Positions 24,942 through 32,960 of a DNA stretch of 64,000 nucleotides are shown here, one piece after another. This DNA is from Pseudomonadota bacterium. GTDB taxonomy: Bacteria; Tectomicrobia; Entotheonellia; Entotheonellales; Entotheonellaceae. The notes beneath the pieces are model-generated. The model was not told the DNA's origin. It ran no database searches and worked only from the letters and a program-made list of their open reading frames with translations. The stretch spans positions 1 through 64,000 of the forward strand of contig SXND01000249.1 in the NCBI GenBank assembly GCA_005777235.1. Reading direction: 5' to 3'. Made by a program: the position numbers and the translations under genes. Each line of letters opens with the position of its first letter. Position 1 is the stretch's first letter.

Positions 24942-27362
24942 CTACGCCTCTACGGGTTGCGGCTGCGTCCCATTGTGCGCCCCCTGGCCAAAGGCCATCA
25001 TCTCCTTGGCTAGGCGTTGCAAATGTGCGTTCACCAGGTAGTGCGCCGTGCCCTCTCTCTGAATATCCCCCGCCGACACACCCGTGAGCAGTTCCAGACC
25101 CTGATCAATGGCGGCAATCGGGTAGACATGAAATTGGCCCTGCGCGATGGCCTCGACCACGTCGGCACGCAACATCAGGTTGCGCGTGTTAGCCTGCGGG
25201 ATGAGCACCCCCTGCTGCCCGGTGAGGCCCCGTTGCCGACAGACATCATAAAAACCCTCGATCTTCTCATTCACCCCGCCAATAGCCTGCACCTCGCCCC
25301 ACTGGTTGACTGAGCCGGTCACGGCCAGATCCTGACGCAGCGGCAGATTGGCCAGGCGGGAGAGCAAGGCATACAGTTCGGTCGATGAGGCGCTGTCCCC
25401 ATCAATGCCGCTGTACGATTGCTCAAAACACAGGCTGGCGGATAGGGTCAGCGGTTTATCCTGGGCATACATCTGACGCAGATAGCCGCTGAGAATCAGC
25501 ACCCCTTTGTCATGCGTGCTGCCGCTCAATTTGGCTTCGCGCTCGATATTGACAATCCCGGCATGGCCCATGGACGTGGTCACGGTCACCCGCGACGGGC
25601 GCCCGAAGCTGTAATCACCCAGCTGCAAGACGGCCAGGCCATTGATCTGGCCAACCCGACTGCCGGTGGTGTCCAGTAAGATGGTGCCATTGGTGATGAA
25701 CTCCTGGAGTTTTTCCTCCGAGCGATTGGCGCGAAACACGCGTCCCTGGATGGCCTGCTCGACGTGCGGCCGGCTCACCACCGTTGCGGCGGCCTGTGTG
25801 GCCATGTAATTGGCCTCCCGTGCCAGGTCGGCGATGAGGCCCAGCTGGCTGGCGAGCTTGTGCTGATCAGCCACCGTGCGCATGCCGTATTCCAACATCG
25901 CCTCGACGCCACTGCGATCAAAGTGGTGCAGCCCTTCCTGCCGGCAGAGATGTGCCAGAAAGTGCGCATAGCTGGCCTGGTGCTCGGCCTGGTTGGGCAT
26001 CTCCTCGCCAAAATCAGCCCGAATTTTACAGATTTGGGCAAAATCAGGGTCATTATAGTACAGCAGATAATACAGCCAGGGATGCCCCATGAGTACCACC
26101 TTAGTCTGGATGGGAATCGCCTCCGGCTGCAAGGACGACACGGTGAAAAACGCAAAGGGATCGTAGGTGTCAATCTGGATCCGGTTATTCTGCAGCACCC
26201 GTTTGAGCGTCTTCCACACGAAGGGTTCAGTCAGCGCGTCTTCCAAATCGAGCACCACATAGCCCCCACTGGCCCGCAGCAGCGAGCCGGCTTTGATGCG
26301 CGAGAAATTGGTCATCACCCGGCCATGCGGATCGACGATGCGCTCAATGGTGCCGAACAAATTTTTGTACGACGGGATGTCCTCGACGATGACCGGGGCG
26401 CCCTGCACCTCACGGTTATCCACCACGACATTCACCGTGTAATCGAGAAACAGCTCATGATCCGGCGGCGGTGGCGTGAAGGGCGATGCCTGGGGGCTGC
26501 TGTCTTTGAACAACTCGAGATGTTGCAGCATGTGCTCTTGCACCGCATCCAGGTAGTGCTGTACGTGCTCCTGAGGATGCTGCTGCTTCAAGTCCGCGAC
26601 GAGGGGCGCGATGAGCGAGGCGCTGAAATTGCGCTCCACCTGGCGAATCTCGGCGGACAGTTGTTGCATCAGTTGCCGTTGGCGTAAGAGCACCGTGCGG
26701 ACCTCCTGCCAGACCAGGTGCTGCCGCTGCTCCAAGTCCTGGCGCTGCTCGTCGCTCAGGTGTTCGAGATCCTCCGACGTCATGGGACGGTCCTCACGTA
26801 GGGGCAGCAGGGCGATGTTGCCGGCGGCATCGCCCTGGATGGCCAAGCCATTGGCGTGGGCCAGGCGACCGACACCCTCCTGCAGGCTGCGCACCTCGCG
26901 TTCGTATTTTTCGCCAAGTTCGCGCTGTTCGCGATCGAAGACTTCCTGGCGAAAGGCTTTGGGCAGGGTCTCCCGCACGTGCGACACGAAGCGTTCCATA
27001 TCCTGGCGCAAACGTTGGCCTTGCCCGGCGGCGAGGGCCAGGGCCTGGGGTTGGTCCGGCGCACGGAAATTTTGTACATACACCCAATCGCCTGGTGTCG
27101 CGGCACCCTGGGCGCGCTCCTGGAGGATGCTAACAACTTGCGCTTGGGCGCCCGAATTCGCTAACCCGGACACAAAAATGTTATAGCCCTGCTGCGGCAT
27201 GCCGAGGCCGAGGTGCAAGGCCTGCACCGCACGTTCTTGTCCGACCATGGTGGCGCGTGGTTCCAGATCAGCCGTGGTCACAAAGGCGAGAGCCTGGAGA
27301 TCCACCCCGCAGCGCACCTCCGCTGCCGTCAGCTCACGTGGTGTGGGGTTCGCCTGACTCAT
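24942..27362 (-). CDS. Lon-like (AAA_32/S16) protease with degenerate P-loop
   Basis: Product of 806 residues. The C-terminal third is a Lon (S16) protease domain with the catalytic dyad Ser657 (in GDSASS) and Lys700 (in GGVNEKIEG), spaced 43 residues as in classical Lon. The N-terminal and middle parts match the Lon-like AAA_32 family rather than Lon itself; there is no LAN substrate domain. The P-loop position reads GLANSGAQ (66-73) and lacks the Lys-Ser/Thr pair, so ATP binding at that site is doubtful. ATG 27362 overlaps the end of the hsp20 gene by 29 bases and is preceded by GGAAGGAG, so both are expressed together. A role in protein quality control is likely. Confidence 0.85.
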   Translation of the reverse strand: MSQANPTPRELTAAEVRCGVDLQALAFVTTADLEPRATMVGQERAVQALHLGLGMPQQGYNIFVSGLANSGAQAQVVSILQERAQGAATPGDWVYVQNFRAPDQPQALALAAGQGQRLRQDMERFVSHVRETLPKAFRQEVFDREQRELGEKYEREVRSLQEGVGRLAHANGLAIQGDAAGNIALLPLREDRPMTSEDLEHLSDEQRQDLEQRQHLVWQEVRTVLLRQRQLMQQLSAEIRQVERNFSASLIAPLVADLKQQHPQEHVQHYLDAVQEHMLQHLELFKDSSPQASPFTPPPPDHELFLDYTVNVVVDNREVQGAPVIVEDIPSYKNLFGTIERIVDPHGRVMTNFSRIKAGSLLRASGGYVVLDLEDALTEPFVWKTLKRVLQNNRIQIDTYDPFAFFTVSSLQPEAIPIQTKVVLMGHPWLYYLLYYNDPDFAQICKIRADFGEEMPNQAEHQASYAHFLAHLCRQEGLHHFDRSGVEAMLEYGMRTVADQHKLASQLGLIADLAREANYMATQAAATVVSRPHVEQAIQGRVFRANRSEEKLQEFITNGTILLDTTGSRVGQINGLAVLQLGDYSFGRPSRVTVTTSMGHAGIVNIEREAKLSGSTHDKGVLILSGYLRQMYAQDKPLTLSASLCFEQSYSGIDGDSASSTELYALLSRLANLPLRQDLAVTGSVNQWGEVQAIGGVNEKIEGFYDVCRQRGLTGQQGVLIPQANTRNLMLRADVVEAIAQGQFHVYPIAAIDQGLELLTGVSAGDIQREGTAHYLVNAHLQRLAKEMMAFGQGAHNGTQPQPVEA

Positions 27363-27777
27363 GCGCTCTCCTTCCTTGGGCCCGTTTGGGCAGGGTGACG
27401 ATTAATAGCCCGGCATCAAACTCCGCCCGAATGGCCTGACGGTCGACCGTAGCGGGCAACGGGAGCTGGCGTTCAAAACGCCCATGGCTGCGTTCAATAC
27501 GATGATAATTGCGTCCCTGCTGTGCGGTCTGCGTGCGGCGCTCGCCGGTGATGCGCAGGGTATCACCCTCAATCGCCAGCTGAATGTCTTCACGCCGGAC
27601 GCCGGGGATGTCCACTTCGACGATAATCGCCTCGGCGGTTTCACAGATATCCGCATGCGGATGCCAGGGAGACGGATCAGGCAGGCGACGGTTGCCCCAA
27701 GGATGATGAATGAGCTCCTGAAACAGCCGGCGCACTTCCTCATGCACGGCAAGAAACGGTGGCAATGGCTCTGGCAT
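27334..27777 (-). CDS. Small heat shock protein, Hsp20/alpha-crystallin
   Basis: Product of 147 residues from ATG 27777, preceded by GAAAGGAGGG. The alpha-crystallin domain runs from about residue 43 (HPHADICETAEAIIVEVDIPGV) to about 133, including DTLRITGERR and GRFERQLPLP, and ends with the LIVTLPK strand. Small Hsps hold unfolding proteins without ATP. The gene is first in a two-gene unit with the overlapping Lon-like protease. Its ribosome-binding site lies only a few bases downstream of the decayed GAPDH sequence, so its original promoter may have been altered by that event. Confidence 0.93.
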   Translation of the reverse strand: MPEPLPPFLAVHEEVRRLFQELIHHPWGNRRLPDPSPWHPHADICETAEAIIVEVDIPGVRREDIQLAIEGDTLRITGERRTQTAQQGRNYHRIERSHGRFERQLPLPATVDRQAIRAEFDAGLLIVTLPKRAQGRRAHESGEPHTT

Positions 27778-27790
27778 GATGCCCTCCTTT

Positions 27791-28081
27791 CGCGACGGCC
27801 AGCCAGCTGTGCCAGACCGCAGGCGTAGCCCCATGTGTTGTCATACCAAGAGAGGATTTTGACATCGTGCCATTGAGGACGTTCGTCGGCAGGGCGTCGA
27901 CAATTGCCGCCTGCGGATGGCCGATGCTCTCCACCGAGACCAGTGCATCGTCGCTGACGGCTAGGCTGCCCACCTCCGGCAACTCTAGGGTGCGGCGCAA
28001 GACTATGCGTCTAACCCTGTCGAAGCCATGCATGCCGATGCAACCTATGACGCCAGCTTCCTCCTGCGCTCGGACGGCCAA
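27791..28081 (-). pseudogene. gap: Glyceraldehyde-3-phosphate dehydrogenase remnant, internally deleted and frameshifted
   Basis: Read on the minus strand from about 28060, GCIGMHGFDRVRRIVLRR corresponds to the GAPDH N-terminal nucleotide-binding motif (INGFGRIGR). Within about 20 residues the sequence jumps to the C-terminus: SIGHPQAAIVDALPTNVLNGTM, then, after one missing base near 27853, VKILSWYDNTWGY and GLAQLAGRR in the next frame. About 230 central codons, including the catalytic cysteine region, are gone. Two lesions (deletion and frameshift) make it a true pseudogene. The remaining gap 28082-28327 contains nothing I recognise. Confidence 0.8.
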
Positions 28082-28327
28082 TCCATCTCACGGTGACAGC
28101 AAGAGCAAGAAACGTTCCATGGCGGGTGCGACATGGCGCGGGTGCCTCCTGACACAGAGTGTACAGTGTGTGCGGTGCGTCGATTGTCCCAGATGTCTGT
28201 CCGCCTGTGACAATACGTCAGGCATCCGCTGGAGCAAGCGACACACTGTCACACATGGCGGCAGAGATAAGGGAGGGGACATCTCTCGCCTCTTCGTCAG
28301 CCAGCGCCCGTCTTCAAATCGACTCAC

Positions 28328-28420
28328 AGGCCTAACGCCAGGCCTGAGCTGCTGGGAGCAGTGGGAGCGACGCAGGAGCGGACGCTGTTCTCAATCAGCT
28401 CCAGGCCTGGCGTTAGGCCT
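28328..28420. repeat. Long inverted repeat with integron attC-like end boxes
   Basis: Arms are 28328-28345 and 28403-28420 (18 bp, perfect). After one unpaired base (C 28402) they continue with GAGCTG (28346-28351) and CAGCTC (28396-28401); the loop is 44 bases. The outer arms contain GCCTAAC and GTTAGGC, which fit the R-box consensus (RYYYAAC / GTTRRRY) of integron attC sites, and the single extrahelical base sits where attC has one. Unlike most attC sites, the spacer between R and L boxes is fully paired. No integrase gene is in the window. It lies 69 bases downstream of the nitronate monooxygenase stop. Confidence 0.6.
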
Positions 28421-28488
28421 AGTCGGGGAGAAGGCTGGCACGTTGGAGGGTCTGCCCCACGCCTGCCTTGCCTCGCGCGCAATTTCCT

Positions 28489-29498
28489 CTACCCTCGGTG
28501 CAAGAGTCCAATCACCTCTTCAGCCTCGCGTACGAGATCGCGTACGATCTGGGCTGCGGGTTGAATGTCGTGTATCAGACCACAGGACTCCCCAGCATAG
28601 AGCACGGCGTAGTCGATATCGCCTGTAAAACCAAGCGTGGGATAGGAACTTGACGCGTAGCGTACGAACTCCATCCTGGTCTCGCCTCGCTCCGCCGTGC
28701 CAACGAGGGTGCCTTCGCCTGGGCGTGGTCCAGGCGCTGGGCATCCTGCGGCCTCCCACTCGGTCACGGCTTTGTTCCGTAAGACCCGATGGGGCGCGTC
28801 CCATCCTACGTTGAAGAGCGTTGTGTAAAAGGTGTCCGCCGCCGTGCTCTGCATCACGCATTCCTTATAGGTCTGTGTGGCAAGCGCCTCGTTGCTGCAC
28901 AGAAAACGCGTTCCCATGGAGACGGCTTGCGCGCCGAGGCTGAGGGCTGCCACCAGACCCCGGCCATTGCCAATGCCACCCGCCGCAATAACTGGGGTGG
29001 GATGCACGGCCTCAACGACCTCCGGCACGAGGGTTGAGAGCCCTGTGGTACTCTTCACATAGCCTCCCTCCTCTATGCCCTGGGCAATAATGGCATCAAC
29101 ACCCGCGACCGCCGCCGTGTGGGCTTCCGCGACGGAGCCGACCTGGAGAAGCACCTTGATGCCCCGACGATGGGCCTCTGGTCTGGTATATAGGGCGCAG
29201 GGTCACCCCAGAAGAACACGAGGAGCGGTACCTGCTCCGCAAAACAGACGTCAATCCATTCCTCCTGCAGGCGGGCCAGGATAATGTTCACGCCAAAGGG
29301 CTTGTCCGTGAGTGTACGCATGCGCTGGATTTGCTGCCGGAGGTGCGATGCAGGAGCCCCAGCCACGCGGCCGAGCACACCACACGCGCCTGCATTCGAC
29401 ACGGCAGCGGCCAGTTCTGGCCCCGCCAGTGCGCCCATGCCAACGGAGAAGATTGGGTAGGTGATGCCTAATTGGTGGCACAATGGTGTGGTCAGCAT
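28489..29498 (-). pseudogene. Nitronate monooxygenase / FabK-like flavoprotein, single frameshift
   Basis: Two overlapping frames together encode one protein of about 335 residues. The 5' part (29498 down to about 29180, from ATG 29498 with GGAG) gives LCHQLGITYPIFSVGMG, AGACGVLGRV and LVFFWGDPAPYI. The 3' part (from about 29180 to 28489) gives HRRGIKVLLQVGSVAEA, IIAQGIEEGGY, PVIAAGGIGNGRGLVAALSLGAQAVSMGTRFL. A one-base loss near 29180 joins them. These FMN enzymes oxidise alkyl nitronates or reduce enoyl-ACP. All motifs on either side are conserved, so the lesion is recent or a sequencing error. Confidence 0.8.
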
Positions 29499-29639
29499 AG
29501 GTTCTCCGTCTTTTGTGGTGTCAAACGACGGTTCCAATTGCATGGGCCTAACGCTCGCGGTGAGCCGCCACCGATAGCCGGAGCGACGAAGGAGTGTAGG
29601 CTGGAGGCAGTCAGCGGCAAGGCATGGTGAGCCTGCTGC

Positions 29640-30112
29640 TCATTGTTTGGCGATCGCTTCATAGCATAGCTCACTTGTTTTTCGGATTTTTGCCGGCCTA
29701 ACAAAGAGCTGATACAGAATGTCTCTCATTAGCTGCACTAAGATCGCGGCGCGCGCTGGTGACAGGGACGGTAAGTGAGGGTGCGCTCCATCGTGGCCCG
29801 CGAGCATTACTGCATGGAGCTGCTCAAACGTTTCATCATCTGTCACACCCCTAGACTTTAGGTCCTGAAGTTGGGCTTGAACCTTACTCGCACCGTCTGC
29901 CCCTAGCATGCTCGAAACGCTGTGGATGCAGTGTCGGCACATTGCGGCGAATGCGTTCCAGCACGAATTTGTATAGCATATATAAGCACTTCCCGAAAGT
30001 CGTCAGCGACTGGGCCTGCGAGGTATTGCATTTCAAATGGCTCAAGCGACGTCGCCAAAAATAAATCCGTCCCCTTTTTCTCTTTGCTGTCGTTTCCCCT
30101 GGTGCTCTCCAT
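29640..30112 (-). pseudogene. DUF4145-domain protein, frameshifted and probably 5'-truncated
   Basis: The C-terminal 100 codons (29640-29942) match DUF4145: CRHCIHSVSSMLGADG, then LHAVMLAGHDGAHP and the closing LYQLFVRPAKI. The N-terminal part is in another frame (EMQYLAGPVADDFREVLI), and the two join if two bases of the TATATA run near 29980 are removed. The 5' boundary is uncertain because codons before about 30057 coincide with a repeat-like motif. DUF4145 is a HEPN-like helical domain often seen in restriction and defence loci, but no such partner is present here. Confidence 0.55.
30057..30079. repeat. Repeat-like motif AAATAAATCCGTCCCC
   Basis: A-rich and T-rich ends flank the core. Very similar short sequences commonly border REP elements and REP-associated transposases in other genomes (from memory; not checked). 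Here it marks the junction between the DUF4145 remnant and the tnpB region. Only one copy is in the window; a related motif of the same kind is at 52414-52437. Confidence 0.3.
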
Positions 30113-30291
30113 GGCGGACGCGGTGCAACTCTTGCCGGGCATCTCGGCGTGCCAGTGGCGACGGCTCTTGCCCGCGCTGAAGAGACGCACCCGTGCCGAC
30201 CGTCTGTGGGCGCCATCGTCTTACGTCGGGACTGCAGGGCAGGTTTCGTCTGAGACCATACAGCGCTCCATCGCAGCGCAAGAGCCGCACC

Positions 30292-31300
30292 ATGCCCACT
30301 AGCAGGCTCACCTATCGCTACCGGATCAAAGACGCGGCCAGTGGGAAGCACCTGCTGCGGATGCCCTGGGCCTGCAACACCGTCTGGAACTTCTGTAACG
30401 AAGTGAGTCTGCTGGCCTGGCGCCGTCACAAGCATTTTCTGTCTGCCTTTGACTGGATCACGTTGACAGCGGGCGCGGGGCACGATCTGGGTCTGCACAC
30501 GGATACCCTCAGCGAAGTGTGCCAGGAGTACGTCAAGAAGAAGCGTACGGCCAAAAAGCTGCGCCTCAAGTGGCGCAGTCGCACGCGCTCGCTGGGGTGA
30601 CTTCCATGTAAGGGGCGCTGTGTACGTCTTGGCGCTGGCACCGTAACGTACAAGGGTCGATGCTTGCGCTACTGTGAGCCCAAGCCCCTGCAGGGTACGC
30701 TAAAGACGGGGAGCTTCACTCAAGACGCCCGTAGGCACTGGTACGTCAATTACCAGTGCGAGGTTGACGTGCCTGGCATCCCACTGGGCTCAGCGGAGAT
30801 CGGCATTGACCTGGGACTCAAAAACCAGATCGCGTGTTCGGACATGGACACGCCGTACTCCAGAGCGAATCTGACACGCAGATATGCCGCCACGTTGGGG
30901 ATGGCCCAACGTGGTCACAAGACCAAGCGTGTCAAGGCTCTCCATGCGCGCATCGCCAACACCCGCAAGGACTGGGCGCACAAGACGACCACCGCGATTG
31001 TCCGCAGGGCCCGCCTGACTGTGGTGGGCAACGTCTCGAGTACCCCACTGAGGAAGACCCGCTTGGCGAAATCCGTTTACGATGCCGGATGGAGCCAACT
31101 TCGCACGCTCTTGGAGTACAAAGCCCAGAGGCTTGGAGTGTCGTACCGCGAAGTCAACGAATCCGGCTCCAGTGTGACTTGCGCGATCTACCTCGCACGA
31201 AGAGGGCCGACGTGGACTGAGTTGCCCGGGGGGGCAGAGCATGGACGCGTGCCCAGTGTGAGTCTTCGCATGATCGAGATCGGAACAAACTCCTGGCCAT
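30292..31300 (+). pseudogene. tnpB: IS200/IS605-type TnpB (OrfB), inactivated
   Basis: From ATG 30292 the product follows TnpB: an N-terminal RNA-binding region (YRYRIKDAASGKHLLRM, NTVWNFCNEV), then the RuvC-like domain with IGIDLGLKNQIACSD and RLAKSVYDAGWSQLRTLLEYK. Three lesions are visible. An in-frame TGA at 30598-30600 stands where the family has a tryptophan (SLGW). The frame slips at a run of seven G (31228-31234), after which WTRAQCESSHDRDRN is read. In the zinc ribbon two of four cysteines are lost (TCAIY for TCxxC; WTR for WTC). TnpB is an RNA-guided nuclease; this copy cannot be active. No tnpA accompanies it. It runs directly into a group II intron 3' end. Confidence 0.85.
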
Positions 31301-31415
31301 CCGACGTCTTACCCAAGACAAGGTGGAACAGACGACATCACCAATAAACGTCTCGTACACCCCTGGGGCCATCGGCAACGTCACCAAAAGGACGGGCGAC
31401 AACGGCGAAGGGCTT

Positions 31416-31485
31416 GAGCCGGATGCAGGGAAACCTTCATGTCCGGTTCTGAGGGGGCTGGGGAGTGGCCACACTCACCGGCTAC
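31416..31485 (+). ncRNA. Group II intron 3' end: domain V and domain VI
   Basis: Bases 31416-31449 are exactly 34 long and fold as domain V. GAGCCGGAT pairs with GTCCGGTTC, including the catalytic AGC positions with the G3-U32 wobble. A two-base AU bulge follows on the 3' strand, then a short upper helix with one mismatch, closed by a GAAA tetraloop. Domain VI follows: GAGTG (31462-31466 region) pairs with CACTC (31472-31476), and a GGCTGG/CCGGCT lower stem leaves A 31477 bulged. That adenosine is 8 bases before the predicted intron end CTAC (31482-31485), the correct branch-point distance and an AY end. Domains I-III and a reverse transcriptase were not found upstream. Confidence 0.85.
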
Positions 31486-31525
31486 CCGGTGGAAGGACGT
31501 CAAGAGCATCAGAGGGGATAGGCGC

Positions 31526-32944
31526 TTAGGCCAGATACCCGAGAGCCCGTAGGCGTTGGCGCACGTCCTCATCCATCGGCGGCGGAGCGCTCGACGGCGT
31601 CCCGGCAGGCGGACGCCAGTGCTCCAAAAGCGCCAGGTAGGACGCCGCGCGCTGTGGTTCGTACGTCACCAGATTGGTCGTCTCGTACGGATCGTGCTGC
31701 AGATCGTACAGCATATGCGCCCCATCAGACGCCCAAATAAATTTGCTGGTGGGGGTGCGGACACACCGCAGGGCACGGTCGAGTCCAGGGCGGGGCGTGT
31801 GCTCAGAGGCACCCGTGCGCCGGTTCAGCGAGGCCATAGCGGGATGCGGGCCGAGCATTTCGGCGTACGCCAGCCGCTCATCGTCGGGCGTAGGGGGAGG
31901 CTGGAGGAGGCTCAGCCCTTGCAAGGGCTGACGGACTGACGGGCTCGCCAGCCCCGCCACATCAAGTACCGTGGGGAACAGGTCCGTGAGTTGCACCTGA
32001 TGGGTCACACGCTGGCCGGGTGGAAACAGCGCTGGATAGCGCACCAGCAGCGGCACGTGCAGCAAGGTATCGTGCAGGCTATAGGCGTGGCTCATCAGGC
32101 CATGGTCCCCGATATTTTCGCCGTGATCGCTAGTGACGATGAGCAGGGTACGATCCAAGATGTGGCGCTGACGGAGCCAGGCTATCAGCGCCCCAATTTC
32201 GTCATCCAGACTGGCCAGGGCCGCATCGTAGCACGCCTGCAGGAGGCCAAAATCCTCCTCAGACATGGGCAGTGCCCCCGTGATATAACGCCAGGGGTCG
32301 CGATTCACCCGCCGGGCCTGCGCCACAGTCACACCCGGAGGCAGCCAGCGGGCGGCATGGTGGTCGGTGGCGGCATAGGGCAGGTGCGTATCCCAGTAAA
32401 TCACATAGCCGAAGAACGGCTCTGGGGTGTCAACGAGCCTGGCACGGAGGTGGCGGTTGACATGCGTGGCGCGATTGCGATGCGGGAAGACGTGGCGACT
32501 GTACCACCGGTTGAGCTGGGTCTCGAGCCGGCCCGTCAGGCCAGTGCGGGGAGAGGCTGGCGCGGTGGCGCGATACTGCCAGAGTTTGGTGTAGCGCTCA
32601 AAACCGTGGGTGACGCCAAATTCGTCGGACATCCAACTGTTGGGACTGATGCCAAACGTGTGATAACCGGCCTCACGCAAGACTTCCGGCAGCATGGGAT
32701 AGGCATGCGCATAGGCGCGGTGCAGTTCATGCGCCCCGTGGGTGGAGGGAAACAGGCCGGTCAGCAGGGCGACTTGCGCCGGCAAACTCCAACAGCCCGG
32801 TGCAATGGCTTGATCGTAGACCACACTTTCCGCCGCCAACGCCTCCCAGTGTGGTGTCGTGGGACGGTGATAGCCGTAGTGCGTAAAACTCTGCGCCCGA
32901 GCGGTATCGAGCAGTAAAATTAGGATGTTTGGTGTGGATGACAT
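31526..32944 (-). CDS. Sulfatase-like hydrolase (alkaline-phosphatase superfamily), atypical active-site motif
   Basis: Product of 472 residues from ATG 32944; the frame open to 32986 starts with TTG inside the preceding gene. Superfamily metal sites are present: NILILLLDTARAQ (Asp13) and TSDHGENIGDHGLMSHAYSLHD. The position of the formylglycine motif reads CWSLPAQ (51-57) instead of C/S-x-P-x-R: the arginine is Gln57 and Ser53 takes the nucleophile position. It may therefore not be a classical sulfatase; a phosphodiesterase or phosphotransferase role is possible. There is no signal peptide. It lies 16 bases after the aminotransferase stop. Confidence 0.8.
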   Translation of the reverse strand: MSSTPNILILLLDTARAQSFTHYGYHRPTTPHWEALAAESVVYDQAIAPGCWSLPAQVALLTGLFPSTHGAHELHRAYAHAYPMLPEVLREAGYHTFGISPNSWMSDEFGVTHGFERYTKLWQYRATAPASPRTGLTGRLETQLNRWYSRHVFPHRNRATHVNRHLRARLVDTPEPFFGYVIYWDTHLPYAATDHHAARWLPPGVTVAQARRVNRDPWRYITGALPMSEEDFGLLQACYDAALASLDDEIGALIAWLRQRHILDRTLLIVTSDHGENIGDHGLMSHAYSLHDTLLHVPLLVRYPALFPPGQRVTHQVQLTDLFPTVLDVAGLASPSVRQPLQGLSLLQPPPTPDDERLAYAEMLGPHPAMASLNRRTGASEHTPRPGLDRALRCVRTPTSKFIWASDGAHMLYDLQHDPYETTNLVTYEPQRAASYLALLEHWRPPAGTPSSAPPPMDEDVRQRLRALGYLA

Positions 32945-32960
32945 CAGGTAAGGGTGTCCA

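Noticed and set aside
29546-29660. A second attC-like site (GCGTTAGGC end and a GCCAAAC partner) between the flavoprotein and DUF4145 genes
   Set aside because: One R box breaks the consensus and the inner arms are not equally spaced from the ends; no stable stem results.
29695-29710. GCCTAAC core-like sequence
   Set aside because: It lies in the conserved coding part of the DUF4145 gene (LYQLFVRPAKI) and has no partner box; coincidence.
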